Source: Nodularia sp. LEGE 06071 (GTDB taxonomy: Bacteria > Cyanobacteriota > Cyanobacteriia > Cyanobacteriales > Nostocaceae). Taken from it: a DNA stretch of 64,000 bases. The notes beneath the pieces are model-generated. The model worked only from the letters and a program-made list of their open reading frames with translations. It was not told where the DNA came from and ran no database searches. The DNA lies in assembly GCF_015207755.1 (NCBI RefSeq), contig NZ_JADEWH010000005.1:248001-312000 (forward strand), in the 5' to 3' direction. Positions within the stretch are counted from its first letter, which is position 1; every line of letters starts with the position of its first letter. Below, piece after piece: positions 50,910 through 60,898 of the stretch. The position numbers were made by a program, and so were the translations under genes.

Positions 50910-51839
50910 ATGAATAACATTACTACCTTGTTACTGAAACACCAACAGAAATTTCCTCATAGTATTGGGTTGATTTTATCTCTGCTGATACTTGGTGTCA
51001 CGAGTAATTCGTCACCAGTTCAAGCCCAGACACCAGAACAAATGCAATCCGTCTCTGCTGCTGTCAAAGAATCTCAGATGTCTCTCAGACAACAGCTGCG
51101 CGAATCCCGCACAGCTAACAATTTGGCTCAAGTACAAATCAGGGAAACTGTCCCCAGCAATGCGCCCACTGAGTTAAAAAACTTGTTAACGCAAATGGAT
51201 GCAGCCGCCAGCCAAGGCAATATCAAAGGAGTCATGCAATTATACAGTCCCAATTTTACACATGGAGATGGATTAAATTCCCAATCTCTGGAAAAATCCT
51301 TGCTCGCACTTTGGAAACGATATCCCCAGTTGCGATACAGTACACAGTTGCAAACTTGGAAAGCTGAAGGCAATGCTATTGTCGCCGAAACGGTAACGAA
51401 TATCACTGGCTTACCTTCTGCTAATAGTAACAATTTGGCTCTCAATGCCACAATTAAATCTCGCCAACGGATTCAAGGTACAAAAATAGTCAATCAAGAA
51501 ATTTTATCAGAACGTAGCCTATTGACCTCTGGTAACAAGCCACCCCAAATTGATGTTAATTTACCACAGCAAGTAAAAGTGGGACAGCAATATAGTTTTG
51601 ATGCCATTGTCCAAGAACCACTGGGCGATGATTTTCTTTTGGGAACCGCACTAGAAGAACCAGTCCAAGTCAGTAAATATCTCAATCCCACATCTGTAGA
51701 GTTGGAATTGCTGACATCTGGTGGACTTTTTAAAGTGGGACGCGCACCATCTACCCCTGGTAACCGTTGGGTTTCTGCGGTAATTCTTCGGGGTGGTGGG
51801 ATGACTATGGTCACTCAGCGTCTACAAGTTGTGAGATAG
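50910..51839 (+). CDS. Exported NTF2-like protein
   Basis: 309 residues. A signal peptide (about 1-40, ending PVQAQ) exports the protein. Residues about 85-195 (AASQGNIKGVMQLYSPNFTHGDGL..., LLALWKRYPQLRYSTQLQTW) resemble an NTF2/SnoaL-like alpha-beta cone. The C-terminal 110 residues (QIDVNLPQQVKVGQQYSFDAIVQEPLGDDFLLG) form a beta-rich domain of unknown type. Divergent from murG with 82 bases between starts. No function assigned. Confidence 0.72.
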   Translation: MNNITTLLLKHQQKFPHSIGLILSLLILGVTSNSSPVQAQTPEQMQSVSAAVKESQMSLRQQLRESRTANNLAQVQIRETVPSNAPTELKNLLTQMDAAASQGNIKGVMQLYSPNFTHGDGLNSQSLEKSLLALWKRYPQLRYSTQLQTWKAEGNAIVAETVTNITGLPSANSNNLALNATIKSRQRIQGTKIVNQEILSERSLLTSGNKPPQIDVNLPQQVKVGQQYSFDAIVQEPLGDDFLLGTALEEPVQVSKYLNPTSVELELLTSGGLFKVGRAPSTPGNRWVSAVILRGGGMTMVTQRLQVVR

Positions 51840-51928
51840 AAAATGGGGTTAAGGGAATGGGAAGTGGTTCTTGTCCCCTTGTCCCTATTGTCTTTAGAGT
51901 ATTATTGACGATTAAATCTTAATTAATC

Positions 51929-52708
51929 ATGATTTCCCTCGAAAATCACATCATTCTCATTACTGGTGCGAGTAGTGGTATCGGTACTGCTTGTGCCAGA
52001 ATCTTTGCAGGTGCTGGGGCAAAATTAATTTTAGCGGCGCGACGATGGGAACGCTTGCAGGAACTAGGAGAGACACTCAATCAGGAATTTGGCGCTGAGA
52101 TTCATTTATTACAGTTAGATGTGCGCGATCGCGCGGCTGTGGAATCTGCCATTTCCAGCTTACCTCCTGCCTGGTCTGATATCGATATTCTGATTAATAA
52201 TGCTGGTTTGAGTCGCGGTTTAGACAAGTTGCATGAAGGCGACTTTCAAGATTGGGATGAAATGATTGATACTAATATTAAGGGATTGCTTTACCTCACC
52301 CGCTATGTTGTGCCGGGGATGGTGAAACGCGATCGCGGCCATATTGTGAATTTAGGTTCCATAGCCGGACATCAAACTTATCCCGGTGGTAACGTCTACT
52401 GTGCGACTAAAGCTGCTGTCAAGGCAATTTCTGAAGGTTTAAAACAAGACTTGTTGGGAACTCCTGTGAGGGTGACTTCCGTTGACCCTGGGATGGTGGA
52501 AACTGAATTTAGCAATGTGCGTTTTCATGGTGATCATGCACGCGCTGACAAAGTTTACCAAGGAGTGACCCCCCTGACACCCGATGATGTCGCTGATGTG
52601 ATCTTTTTCTGCGTCACGCGATCGCCCCATGTCAATATCAACGAATTGATACTTATGCCTGTTGATCAAGCCAGCGCCACCCTAGTTCATCGACAAACAT
52701 CAACATAA
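51929..52708 (+). CDS. Short-chain dehydrogenase/reductase (YdfG-like)
   Basis: A 259-residue classical SDR. TGASSGIGTACA binds NADP(H). The catalytic Ser is in LGSIAGHQTYPGG and the YxxxK motif in VYCATKAAVK. PGMVETEFSNVRFHGD and NINELILMPVDQASA match the 3-hydroxy acid dehydrogenase (YdfG) group. Substrate not known. Confidence 0.9.
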   Translation: MISLENHIILITGASSGIGTACARIFAGAGAKLILAARRWERLQELGETLNQEFGAEIHLLQLDVRDRAAVESAISSLPPAWSDIDILINNAGLSRGLDKLHEGDFQDWDEMIDTNIKGLLYLTRYVVPGMVKRDRGHIVNLGSIAGHQTYPGGNVYCATKAAVKAISEGLKQDLLGTPVRVTSVDPGMVETEFSNVRFHGDHARADKVYQGVTPLTPDDVADVIFFCVTRSPHVNINELILMPVDQASATLVHRQTST

Positions 52709-53285
52709 TTAAACTCAGAAACCCGCCAAATCGACGCTTGTTGGCGCAGCCTCACAAAAAATGGTAAGTAGCTCAAACTTAAAAAACGTAATACCCAGAT
52801 CCCCGACTTCTTAGAGAAGTCGGGGATCTATATCCTCAATGTTTTATGTTTAATTATGTTGACTTACTCATAACATCCATAATTGACTACAGATAAATCC
52901 GCACCTCACAGATTATAAAACCATATATTCAAAGTTTATTAGTATTAAATAAAACTACAACTATAGATAGAGAAAATAGACATCTTCTTTAAATATGATT
53001 TTGATTAATTCAGGGATTTGCAAAAATATTTTTTTACTACAATAGCCAATACCAATTGTTCCCGTTGCCTAAGTTCAAGTATTTCCTTTTGGTTGTAAAA
53101 AGATGACTTGGTATTGTTAGCAAACAGATGTTTATATTTTTGCAAGCATATTTTTCCATAAAAATCACACTATCAAGATAATATTTGCAACCTAGATTTG
53201 TGAGCAGAAATTGCACTACACATTCTAGAAACATCTGTATTTACGCTGTCAAAAAACTTGATCACACTAGTCAAGAGGTTGATAG
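52709..53285. other. Spacer before the rhodopsin gene
   Basis: It holds a MITE-like element (52765-52871) and then about 410 AT-rich bases with no gene. AAGAGG lies 7-12 bases before the rhodopsin ATG. The rhodopsin promoter is probably here. Confidence 0.45.
52765..52871. mobile_element. MITE-like element, family 1, copy 2
   Basis: It matches the element at 22894-23001 over its full length: same TAAGTAGCTCAAACTTAAAA start, same GATCCCCGACTTCTT hairpin, same TTTTATGTTTAATTATGTTG end. Its right terminal repeat is more degenerate. Confidence 0.85.
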
Positions 53286-54206
53286 ATGCACTTGATCAAA
53301 AGACTGATTCCCGTAGCCGGGATCTCATTCATAATCCTCATACTAGCCACTCAAGTACAGGCTTTTACTGTATTTGAAGCTGGGAGATTCCCTGAAGGAA
53401 TCAACATTGAAAACTTATTTACTTATACCCCGTTGCAGTATGCCATTGTGGTAAACGTTTTTACCCTTGGTTTTGCGGCGCAAGCAGCAGGCCTGATCTA
53501 TTTTCTGGCTACACTCAGAAATGTTTCTCCCTGTTATCGAATGGTTTCAGTCTTGTCTGCTGTCGTCATGGTATCGGCATTCCTCGAACTTTTCCAGCTA
53601 GAACAGAACTGGCGGGATGCATTTGTGTTTACCGATGGTTTCTGGCGACTCGGTACTGATGTATTCGCCAACGGCTTCCGGTATATAAACTGGTCTATTG
53701 ACGTTCCTATGCTACTGCTCCAGCTAGTCATTGTCGTGGGTTTAACACAAAATCGTGCTATTTCCTACGGTAGCCAGTTGATTATTGGTGGATTGTTGAT
53801 GATCTGGACTGGATACATTGGACAGTTTTATGAAATAACAAATCTGGCTTTGTTTTGCTTCTGGGGTATCGTCAGCACCGTGTTTTATATCTATATTCTC
53901 GTTGTACTTTGGGAATTGATTTCCAGAACAGTTGGTAATTTGCCCAGTCACGTACAGGGAATAATGCGGAATATTCGCTGGTATATTCTGATAACTTGGA
54001 CTCTTTACCCCATTGCCTACGTATTGCCAGTATTATGGAGTACAGAATGGAGTATAGTAACTAGGCAGATTATTTTTATCTTTGCAGGTATAACCACCAA
54101 GGTAATCTACGGGGCTATTCTCACCTACATTGCTCGCCAGCGTAGTCAAGCAGACAATTATCAAGAGGCGATCGCTACTGTCGCTCTCCGTTCATCTATA
54201 TCTTAG
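53286..54206 (+). CDS. Microbial rhodopsin, NDQ (sodium-pump) type, helix-G Asp missing
   Basis: A 306-residue seven-helix retinal protein preceded by a cleavable-looking N-terminal segment (about 1-26, ATQVQA). Helix C reads FRYINWSIDVPMLLLQ: Arg132, Asn135, Asp139 and Gln146 fit the N-D-Q motif of light-driven sodium pumps such as KR2. The retinal Schiff-base lysine is Lys272 in GITTKVIYG. Other pump positions agree by my alignment from memory: Asp125, Ser97, Glu183, Trp238, Tyr241 and Arg260. The position four before the lysine, aspartate in KR2 (Asp251) and bacteriorhodopsin (Asp212), is Gly268. Gly194 in helix E could leave a carotenoid opening. No retinal-forming oxygenase lies nearby. 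Confidence 0.9.
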   Translation: MHLIKRLIPVAGISFIILILATQVQAFTVFEAGRFPEGINIENLFTYTPLQYAIVVNVFTLGFAAQAAGLIYFLATLRNVSPCYRMVSVLSAVVMVSAFLELFQLEQNWRDAFVFTDGFWRLGTDVFANGFRYINWSIDVPMLLLQLVIVVGLTQNRAISYGSQLIIGGLLMIWTGYIGQFYEITNLALFCFWGIVSTVFYIYILVVLWELISRTVGNLPSHVQGIMRNIRWYILITWTLYPIAYVLPVLWSTEWSIVTRQIIFIFAGITTKVIYGAILTYIARQRSQADNYQEAIATVALRSSIS

Positions 54207-54692
54207 AAGCTTGCACCGAACAGAAAGCTTTCGACTATCCTGATTAACAACAGCAAAAACAGTCAATAACCCTACCCTGTACAAGGGTGGGGCGGCAAGA
54301 TAGATCAACTCAAAAAGTAGCAATTGTAACTGGTGGAAATCGTGGTTTGGGATATGAAAGCGATCGCCAATTAGCAAAACAGGGTCAAAATTGGCTATGC
54401 CACGCAATCTATCACAGAAAATTGCTATAACTTCCTGAAATCACCAATAAAATGTGTGGGCTGATACAATATTTTCTAAATAACTATTATAGGCTTTTAA
54501 AACCCTTTACTTATACCCTTACGGCGGATATTTCCGCTAAAGAAGCACCAGAGCGATCGGGAATTACCCTAACAGGTGTCATGCACTTGTGAAATTATAT
54601 GAGTAATTTTCTTCGCCCTGGTGATTTACTTATTTTTACTTGATTAAAATAAATCGCTCTGAAGCTGCAAAAATTAATATTTTGCCATCTTT
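54207..54692. other. Spacer containing gene debris
   Basis: A 486-base stretch between rhodopsin and the convergent mscS gene. It contains an SDR remnant (54314-54394) and otherwise stop-rich sequence. A second short open stretch near 54522-54590 reads LTADISAKEAPERSGITLTG before a stop and may be part of the same decayed region. Confidence 0.45.
54314..54394 (+). pseudogene. Remnant of an SDR gene N-terminus
   Basis: 27 codons read KVAIVTGGNRGLGYE then QLAKQGQNW, the beta1-alphaB nucleotide-binding start of a carbonyl-reductase-like SDR (TGGNRGxG). There is no start codon and the frame ends soon after. It is a fragment only. Confidence 0.65.
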
Positions 54693-56321
54693 TTATAAAT
54701 TTTCACCTTTTTTACTATTACTAGGATTTTGAGATAATTTCCGTAGGCTTGCTTCCAACTCCGGCGATAACTCTAGAGGTAAATTTCCAGTACGGATATG
54801 CAAATCTCTCTGAGGAAAAGGAATTTGTATGTGATACTGCCTAAAAAGTTCTTCAATTCGGAAGTACAAATTGCTTTTAATTAAATATTGTTGACTAGGG
54901 TTCGCAGTCCAAACCATGAGTACGAAATTTAAGGAACTATCGCCAAACCCAATGAAAAAGATCGTCGGGGTGGGAATTGACAAAATTCCATTCTGCTCTT
55001 GAGCCGCTTCTAACAATGCCATTTTGACTGTAGTGACATTAGAACCGTAAGCCACACCAACCGGAATTCGGAGCCGCGAAACCGGATTCTTATAGCTCCA
55101 ATTAATCACCTTATCTTCCAGAAAGCGGGAGTTGGGTACAATAATTGAAATTTGATCTAGCGTTCGTAATAGAGTACTCCGACCACCAATGCGCTCCACC
55201 GTACCTTCTATGTCACCAACTTCCACAAAATCGCCTACCTGAATTGGGCGCTCAAACAACAAAATCACACCACTACCAAAATTTTTAGCGATATCCTGAA
55301 AGCCAAAACCGATCCCTACCCCCAAAGCACTTGCCAGAATCGTGAGTGAACTTAAATCTAATCCCCAGACCTGTAATAATACAATTGCGCCAACGATAAT
55401 AATTGTATATTTAGTGATAATTGCGATCGCTTCTTGAACACCCCTATCTATTCCCGTAAATTGTAAAATTCGAGTTCTCAAAAGGTTTGTTGCTGCACCA
55501 GCTAAAATCATTAGTCCTAATAACAGCGCTATCAAGACCAGCAAATAAATAACTGAATATTTACTTTGACCTAAAGTTAATATGGGAGATGTCAAAGTTT
55601 GAATCAATTGATTAGTAAAACGGTAGCTCCAAATGCGACTAATAGGTAATAAATTGGTAATGTAGAGAGTTACACTCACCCAAAGCCACATCCGCGCCGC
55701 CAGCAAGGTAAAATTAAATAATAAATTCAAAGCTGTGGACGAACTAGAATCTACTTCCGCCGCTTCCGGAGATAGGGGTAATCGTTGCAAAACTTCCTGT
55801 CGGGAACGTTTCCATAACCATCCTAAGAGCCTATGACCGACAAATGCTATGATCAAAAAGCTAATACTCAACAACAGGGAATTGCGAATAAACTCAATAC
55901 TTCGCTCTTTCTGAGCTTGCTGTAATCCTTCATCCAATTGTATGCTCCAAGCTTCTGCTTGTTGTTGCGGAGAGTTATTATCCACTACATCTGCCTGGGT
56001 AACAGTCAGCAGATATTGTTGATTCACAATAATTATGGGCGATTTGTTAAGTTCCTCAATTCCTACCTCAACTGGTTCCTGAGATAAGACAATCTGACGC
56101 AGCCGGAAGTTAATCAAATCTGCCCTTTGTGCGGCCGTAAATTGCTCTGCGCTACCCACTTGAAACAGCAAACGACCGTCAATACTAACAGGTGCTTGCT
56201 CTGTTGCTAAAGCCGGCGCAACTATCAACAACAGGCTGAGAAGAATCAAAATCAGAATTTTAATTTTGGTAATCCATGAACGAATGAGGTTTGATGGTTG
56301 TCGAATACGTTTTCGAGTCAT
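54693..56321 (-). CDS. MscS-type mechanosensitive channel
   Basis: 542 residues. A signal-like N-terminus and periplasmic domain (about 40-140) precede five hydrophobic helices. The pore helix region LASALGVGIGFGFQDIAKNFGSGVILLFERPIQVGDFVEVGDIEGTVERI is the MscS signature. The cytoplasmic beta and alpha-beta domains follow (LLRTLDQISIIVPNSRFLEDKVINWS). It releases solutes under hypo-osmotic stress. It is a larger member than E. coli MscS. Confidence 0.92.
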   Translation of the reverse strand: MTRKRIRQPSNLIRSWITKIKILILILLSLLLIVAPALATEQAPVSIDGRLLFQVGSAEQFTAAQRADLINFRLRQIVLSQEPVEVGIEELNKSPIIIVNQQYLLTVTQADVVDNNSPQQQAEAWSIQLDEGLQQAQKERSIEFIRNSLLLSISFLIIAFVGHRLLGWLWKRSRQEVLQRLPLSPEAAEVDSSSSTALNLLFNFTLLAARMWLWVSVTLYITNLLPISRIWSYRFTNQLIQTLTSPILTLGQSKYSVIYLLVLIALLLGLMILAGAATNLLRTRILQFTGIDRGVQEAIAIITKYTIIIVGAIVLLQVWGLDLSSLTILASALGVGIGFGFQDIAKNFGSGVILLFERPIQVGDFVEVGDIEGTVERIGGRSTLLRTLDQISIIVPNSRFLEDKVINWSYKNPVSRLRIPVGVAYGSNVTTVKMALLEAAQEQNGILSIPTPTIFFIGFGDSSLNFVLMVWTANPSQQYLIKSNLYFRIEELFRQYHIQIPFPQRDLHIRTGNLPLELSPELEASLRKLSQNPSNSKKGENL

Positions 56322-56518
56322 TGACTTTATTGGCTGAGTACAGATGCTTTAAGTGATAGCCCAGTTCATGAGCAGTCTCATTTCCAAAAAATGTGACTAC
56401 GGTTTAACCGCAATCCACAATCAAGTTTTAGATTATTTGATTTGCACCCATCAAGATTACCTTAATTTATTAAAACTGGTTTCATACCTATTTGATTTAC
56501 AAACGCCCAGAAGCTCAG

Positions 56519-56554
56519 ATCCCCGACTTCTTCAAGAAGTCGGGGATCTTTTTG
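56519..56554. terminator. Hairpin terminator derived from family 1 element core
   Basis: GATCCCCGACTTCTT and AAGAAGTCGGGGATC around a single central C, followed by TTTTT. The same hairpin lies in the centre of both family 1 elements. Here it stands alone, without the element ends. Confidence 0.75.
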
Positions 56555-56592
56555 TTCGTAACTAATTTAGGATTGCTATAGCTAATGATGCA

Positions 56593-57933
56593 TTAGCGAT
56601 CATCGCGTTTAGTCCAACGACGTGAACCAGAGGGACGAGCATCAGACTTTTTGCCACCTGTCACCGTTCGCGGTGGTGATTGTTTACCTGATTTTTGTGG
56701 TAACGGTTTAGCAGTAGAGCGAGCCGGACTTTTGCTACCTTTAGCTGTGTGCTTGCGTCCATCTGGAATTGATTCGGGCTTACTAGGAAAGTTGGTTCCA
56801 AAGCCAGCAACCACTTCAAAAGGCAAGCGCTGTTCAATAAGTTTTTCGATATCTGCCAGCAGATGGTATTCATCAACGCACACCAGCGATACAGCTTCGC
56901 CTGATGCACCAGCGCGACCAGTGCGACCAATGCGATGAACATAATCTTCTGGGACATTGGGCAGATCAAAATTGACTACATGGGGCAGTTCGCTAATGTC
57001 GAGACCTCGCGCTGCAATGTCAGTTGCCACCAATACCTGTAAACTGCCGTTTTTGAACTTTGCCAGAGCGTTGGTACGAGCCGCCTGGCTTTTATTACCG
57101 TGGATGGCTAATGCTTGAATACGCTCCTCAGCCAACTGCTTCACCAGACGGTCAGCACCATGCTTAGTACGGGTGAAAACTAGGACTTGATACCAATTAT
57201 CTTCCCGAATCAGGTGAGCCAGCAATTGGCGTTTCCGGTCACGGTCTACTTTGTAAACTTTCTGTGCCACAGTCTCGGCGGTAACGTTGCGGCGTGCCAC
57301 CTCGATCATCTTCGGGTGATGCAGCAGCCCTGTGGCGAGTGCTTTGATTTTATCGGAGAAAGTGGCGAAGAACAGCAAATTTTGGCGCTGTTTGGGCAAA
57401 AGCGAGAGAATGCGACGGATATCACGAATAAAACCCATGTCTAACATCCGGTCGGCTTCATCCAGCACCAAAACCTCAACGTGTGAAAGGTTTACAGTCC
57501 CCTGCTGCACGTGGTCTAGTAATCGTCCTGGGGTAGAGACTAGAATATCCACACGACCCTTTAAAAGGCGTTTCTGGGGATTAATGCTGACCCCACCGAA
57601 CATCGCCATTGTGTTCAAATTCAGGTACTTACCGTAATCACGCACGCTTGATTCCACCTGTGCGGCCAGTTCACGTGTCGGGGTGAGAATCAGCGCCCGG
57701 ATTGCTGGGTATCCATTAGACCTGCTTTTAACGCTTTCGTCCGACAAGCGATGCAGAAGCGGCAGGGTGAAGCTAGCAGTCTTTCCCGTACCAGTTTGGG
57801 CCCCAGCTAGCAGATCGCAACCTGACAAGACAGCAGGGATGGCCTGGATCTGGATTGGCGTGGGTTTGGTGTACCCCCGCTCGGTGACAGCACGGATAAT
57901 TTCATTGGACAAGCCGAGATTGGAAAAAGACAT
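56593..57933 (-). CDS. DEAD-box RNA helicase (RhlE/CrhR-like)
   Basis: 446 residues from the ATG at 57933 ([16 protein letters not shown]), with GGAG upstream; a frame start at 57996 would add 21. Q motif [13 protein letters not shown], Walker [37 protein letters not shown] and [10 protein letters not shown] are present. Motif III reads FAT instead of SAT (LLFFATFSD). The C-terminal tail is basic and Ser/Pro-rich. It remodels RNA in the cytoplasm; cyanobacterial relatives are often cold-induced. Confidence 0.93.
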   Translation of the reverse strand: MSFSNLGLSNEIIRAVTERGYTKPTPIQIQAIPAVLSGCDLLAGAQTGTGKTASFTLPLLHRLSDESVKSRSNGYPAIRALILTPTRELAAQVESSVRDYGKYLNLNTMAMFGGVSINPQKRLLKGRVDILVSTPGRLLDHVQQGTVNLSHVEVLVLDEADRMLDMGFIRDIRRILSLLPKQRQNLLFFATFSDKIKALATGLLHHPKMIEVARRNVTAETVAQKVYKVDRDRKRQLLAHLIREDNWYQVLVFTRTKHGADRLVKQLAEERIQALAIHGNKSQAARTNALAKFKNGSLQVLVATDIAARGLDISELPHVVNFDLPNVPEDYVHRIGRTGRAGASGEAVSLVCVDEYHLLADIEKLIEQRLPFEVVAGFGTNFPSKPESIPDGRKHTAKGSKSPARSTAKPLPQKSGKQSPPRTVTGGKKSDARPSGSRRWTKRDDR

Positions 57934-58217
57934 AGAACTCCGAAAATAACATCGGCCTGTCGCCACTGGCGACATCAGTCTTAGGCTGACGGACAAAAGT
58001 TTGAAAGGCTGAATGGGCAGTAGCGCTAAGACTGAGAGCGAATGCCGCCGTTCTGCATTTTAACAGAGTGCAGTCGTTACTTGTAAATATCTTGGGCATG
58101 AATAATTCTTGAAATTCTTCTGGGAGCAAAACCTTGCCCTGTCCGTTACTGTAGATTTTAATTTTGACTATGGAGTAGGGCGTTACACCTCATTAAATTA
58201 CTACTGCTGATTTCTAT

Positions 58218-58247
58218 AAAAAAAGCCCTCATAAAATCTCTGAGGGC
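58218..58247 (-). terminator. Terminator of the rbp-rpsU unit
   Basis: Read on the minus strand: GCCCTCA, loop, TGAGGGC, then seven T residues. It lies 24 bases after the rpsU stop. Confidence 0.9.
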
Positions 58248-58271
58248 ATTAACTAATATCTATGTCACTTA

Positions 58272-58460
58272 TCAAGTACGGAAACGTCGTTTACCCTGCC
58301 TGTGCTTGGCAACTTCTTTACGCTTGCGTTTTTCAATAGGCGTTTCAAAGTGACGATGCTTCCTCATATCTGGAAAAATCCCAGCTTTGGAAACTTCTCG
58401 CTTAAATCGGCGTAAGGCTGACTCAATGTGTTCATTGTCACCCACGATTATTTGGGTCAT
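58272..58460 (-). CDS. rpsU: 30S ribosomal protein S21
   Basis: A 62-residue basic protein starting [20 protein letters not shown], a typical cyanobacterial S21. It sits downstream of an RRM protein gene, the rbp-rpsU arrangement known from Anabaena, and is followed by a strong terminator. Confidence 0.97.
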   Translation of the reverse strand: MTQIIVGDNEHIESALRRFKREVSKAGIFPDMRKHRHFETPIEKRKRKEVAKHRQGKRRFRT

Positions 58461-58587
58461 TATCTCTCCTGTGAATTTGAGGTACTTAATGGCTTCTAAT
58501 GTAAGCGGTTCAATTGAATAAAGTGCAACAAAAGACAGATTTTTTGTTTAACCTGAAAATTCGCTGAAAAATTTTAGGTTTCAAAAC

Positions 58588-58896
58588 TTAGTAGCGGTTA
58601 CGAGAGCCGCCACCACCGTATCCTCCCCGGTTACCACCAGAAGAACCTCTGTCTTCCCTAGGCTTGGCTTTGTTAACTTTGAGGTCACGACCCATCCATT
58701 CAGCACCATCAAGGGCTTCAATGGCGGCAGCTTCTTCAGCTTCAGTGCCCATTTCCACAAATCCAAAACCGCGTAGTTGTCCTGTTTCGCGGTCAGTAGG
58801 TAGTTGAACACGCCTTACAGTACCATATTCTGCAAAAACTGCGCTCAAGGTGTCTTGGGTAACTTCATAAGAGAGGTTGCCTACGTAAATTGACAT
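58588..58896 (-). CDS. RRM-type RNA-binding protein (Rbp)
   Basis: 102 residues. One RRM (about 1-80) with RNP2 IYVGNL and RNP1 RGFGFVEM, followed by a short Gly-rich tail. This is the cyanobacterial cold-inducible Rbp family, which can bind RNA and act in mRNA localisation or cold adaptation. rpsU follows 127 bases downstream. Confidence 0.95.
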   Translation of the reverse strand: MSIYVGNLSYEVTQDTLSAVFAEYGTVRRVQLPTDRETGQLRGFGFVEMGTEAEEAAAIEALDGAEWMGRDLKVNKAKPREDRGSSGGNRGGYGGGGSRNRY

Positions 58897-59496
58897 TGAT
58901 TATCTCCAAAATTATCACTGTGTAGAGATTTTAATTTCGGAGATAAGTCTGTAAATACTAAAAGGAAAAAGCCTGTCAATACTAAAAACAAAGACGCTCA
59001 CCGAATTAATTCTCTTAGTTTAAGATGACATACCTGGCAACTATTTAACAATAGCAAAAATTAGAATGGTTTAACGATGAAGCTAAACCCTTCACTACAT
59101 CTGTGTTCTAGGTTTAAGGCAATGCCTGTTGCTGCCTGTGATCGGTGGCTTCAACGGATTAAGGAACAACCTATTCACATATTCACACACTTGGAGCCAG
59201 CTGTAAAGGAGACGCTACACGGTAAGCGCAGCTATGCCGTAGGCTTTACGGGCATCCTACGGCAGGCGCTAGTCTCTTCCTTTGGGCTACGGTGTACACA
59301 GAAGTCGGTAAATTCTCGTTTGTGTCATAAGACCCCACCCCTAGCCCCCCGCAAGCGAGGATGGGAACCGGATTTACAGTGAAATTCGGTTTGTAAGGCT
59401 GGAAACCCTTTTTGGATCAGGATGTGTGTACACTGTAGCCCTTTGGGAGAAGAGGAAGACGCTATGGGAAGGTAAGGAAAGGGAGACTTTGAGAAG
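58897..59496. other. 600-base repeat-rich spacer
   Basis: The left part should hold the rbp promoter and leader on the minus strand. From about 59210 it consists of dispersed palindromic repeats (GCCGTAGGCTTTACGGGC and similar) and a complete family 2 MITE-like element. No coding gene supported. Confidence 0.6.
59287..59438. mobile_element. MITE-like element, family 2, copy B
   Basis: 152 bases; ends CTACGGTGTACACA and the complement of CTACAGTGTACACA. Matches copy A at 39973 apart from small indels. Both flanks read CTTTGGG-like, so it sits inside a CCCTTTGGGAG-type palindromic repeat. Confidence 0.85.
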
Positions 59497-59592
59497 TTAA
59501 ATTATCTTGACAGCACGCAAACCAAACAGCAGTCCTACGGCTACACCCATGAATAATGCCAAAAAGGCAATATAAGCGATGATTCCAAACAT
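59497..59592 (-). CDS. petL: Cytochrome b6f subunit VI, PetL (31 residues)
   Basis: A short frame reading [20 protein letters not shown] then [11 protein letters not shown], one membrane helix with a short positive tail. Length and pattern (AYIxFLALFxG, LLFGLR) match cyanobacterial PetL, which stabilises the cytochrome b6f dimer in thylakoids. GGAG lies nine bases before the ATG. It is divergent from aroB. Confidence 0.82.
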   Translation of the reverse strand: MFGIIAYIAFLALFMGVAVGLLFGLRAVKII

Positions 59593-59781
59593 TGATTTTT
59601 CTCCACAATACTTGACTAATCTATTGAATCACGGGGAATGGGGTTAAAGGAATGGGGCTTTATTCATGGGGAGTAGAAAAATGCTTCTTCATCTCCCTGA
59701 TTTTCACCATATCCTTGCTCGCCTCGATCGCCCCACATTACGATAGAATACAGCCCACGGGCGCTTATTTGGGTTTGGGCA

Positions 59782-60873
59782 ATGACTTCTGTAATTAATG
59801 TAAATCTACCGCAGCAGTCTTATGAGATTGCGATCGCACCTTCAAGCTTAGATCAACTGGGTCAACAAATGGCTACTCTGAATCTAGGCAAAAAAGTTTT
59901 GGTTGTTTCTAATCCCAGTATTTTTAAACATTACGGCGAAAGAGCGATAAAATCTCTGACATCGGCTGGTTTTGAAGTAGCCAGTTACAACCTACCACCA
60001 GGGGAACGCTACAAAACCCTCAACTCCATCCAGAAACTTTACGATATTGCTTTAGAAAACCGCCTAGAACGTTCTTCGACAATGGTGGCGTTAGGAGGAG
60101 GCGTAATTGGCGATATGACAGGTTTTGCTGCCGCAACCTGGCTACGAGGCATTAATGTAGTGCAAGTACCTACCACTTTATTAGCAATGGTAGATTCGGC
60201 CATTGGTGGCAAAACAGGTGTGAATCATCCCCACGGCAAAAATTTGATAGGGGCTTTTCATCAACCGCGTTTGGTCTTAATTAGCCCAGAAACGCTAAAA
60301 ACTCTGCCGATGCGTGAATTCCGCGCCGGAATGGCAGAAGTAATTAAATACGGTGTGATTTGGGATGCCGAATTATTTTCCCAGATGGAAGCGAGTAAAC
60401 ATTTAAATCAACTCCGCTACATTCAGCCGGAATTTATCGAACACATATTAACCCGTTCTTGTCAAGCCAAAGCCGATGTTGTCGGGAAGGATGAAAAAGA
60501 AGGCGGACTCAGGGCAATTCTCAACTATGGCCACACCATTGGTCACGCCGTAGAAAGCTTAACAGGTTATCGTTTACTCAAGCATGGCGAAGCTGTAGCT
60601 ATTGGCATGGTAGCAGCAGGACAGATTGCCGTGGAACTAGGAATGTGGCAACAGGAAGATACTGAACGGCAAAATGCCCTCATTCAAAAAGCGGGTTTAC
60701 CAACTCGGCTACCAGAAGGTGTAGATATTGAAGCGATTATTGATGCATTGCAACTAGATAAAAAAGTCAAAGCCGGGAAAGTCAGGTTTGTTTTACCAAC
60801 GACAATTGGTGCAGTGATAGTTACCGATGAAGTGCCAACTGAGACTATCCGGCGGGTGTTACAGAGTATGTAA
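59782..60873 (+). CDS. aroB: 3-dehydroquinate synthase
   Basis: A 363-residue cytosolic enzyme of the shikimate pathway; it converts DAHP to 3-dehydroquinate using NAD+ and a divalent metal. [41 protein letters not shown] and the metal-binding motifs [11 protein letters not shown] and HGEAVAIGM are intact. No other aro gene is adjacent. Confidence 0.97.
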   Translation: MTSVINVNLPQQSYEIAIAPSSLDQLGQQMATLNLGKKVLVVSNPSIFKHYGERAIKSLTSAGFEVASYNLPPGERYKTLNSIQKLYDIALENRLERSSTMVALGGGVIGDMTGFAAATWLRGINVVQVPTTLLAMVDSAIGGKTGVNHPHGKNLIGAFHQPRLVLISPETLKTLPMREFRAGMAEVIKYGVIWDAELFSQMEASKHLNQLRYIQPEFIEHILTRSCQAKADVVGKDEKEGGLRAILNYGHTIGHAVESLTGYRLLKHGEAVAIGMVAAGQIAVELGMWQQEDTERQNALIQKAGLPTRLPEGVDIEAIIDALQLDKKVKAGKVRFVLPTTIGAVIVTDEVPTETIRRVLQSM

Positions 60874-60898
60874 TTCGTCATGTATCAAAAGCTGTAAA

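Noticed and set aside
56353-56565. 70-codon frame ending in the hairpin
   Set aside because: Its last third is translated from the family 1 hairpin and the rest matches nothing.
59077-59382. 101-codon frame after the rbp gene
   Set aside because: Most of it is palindromic repeat and MITE sequence.
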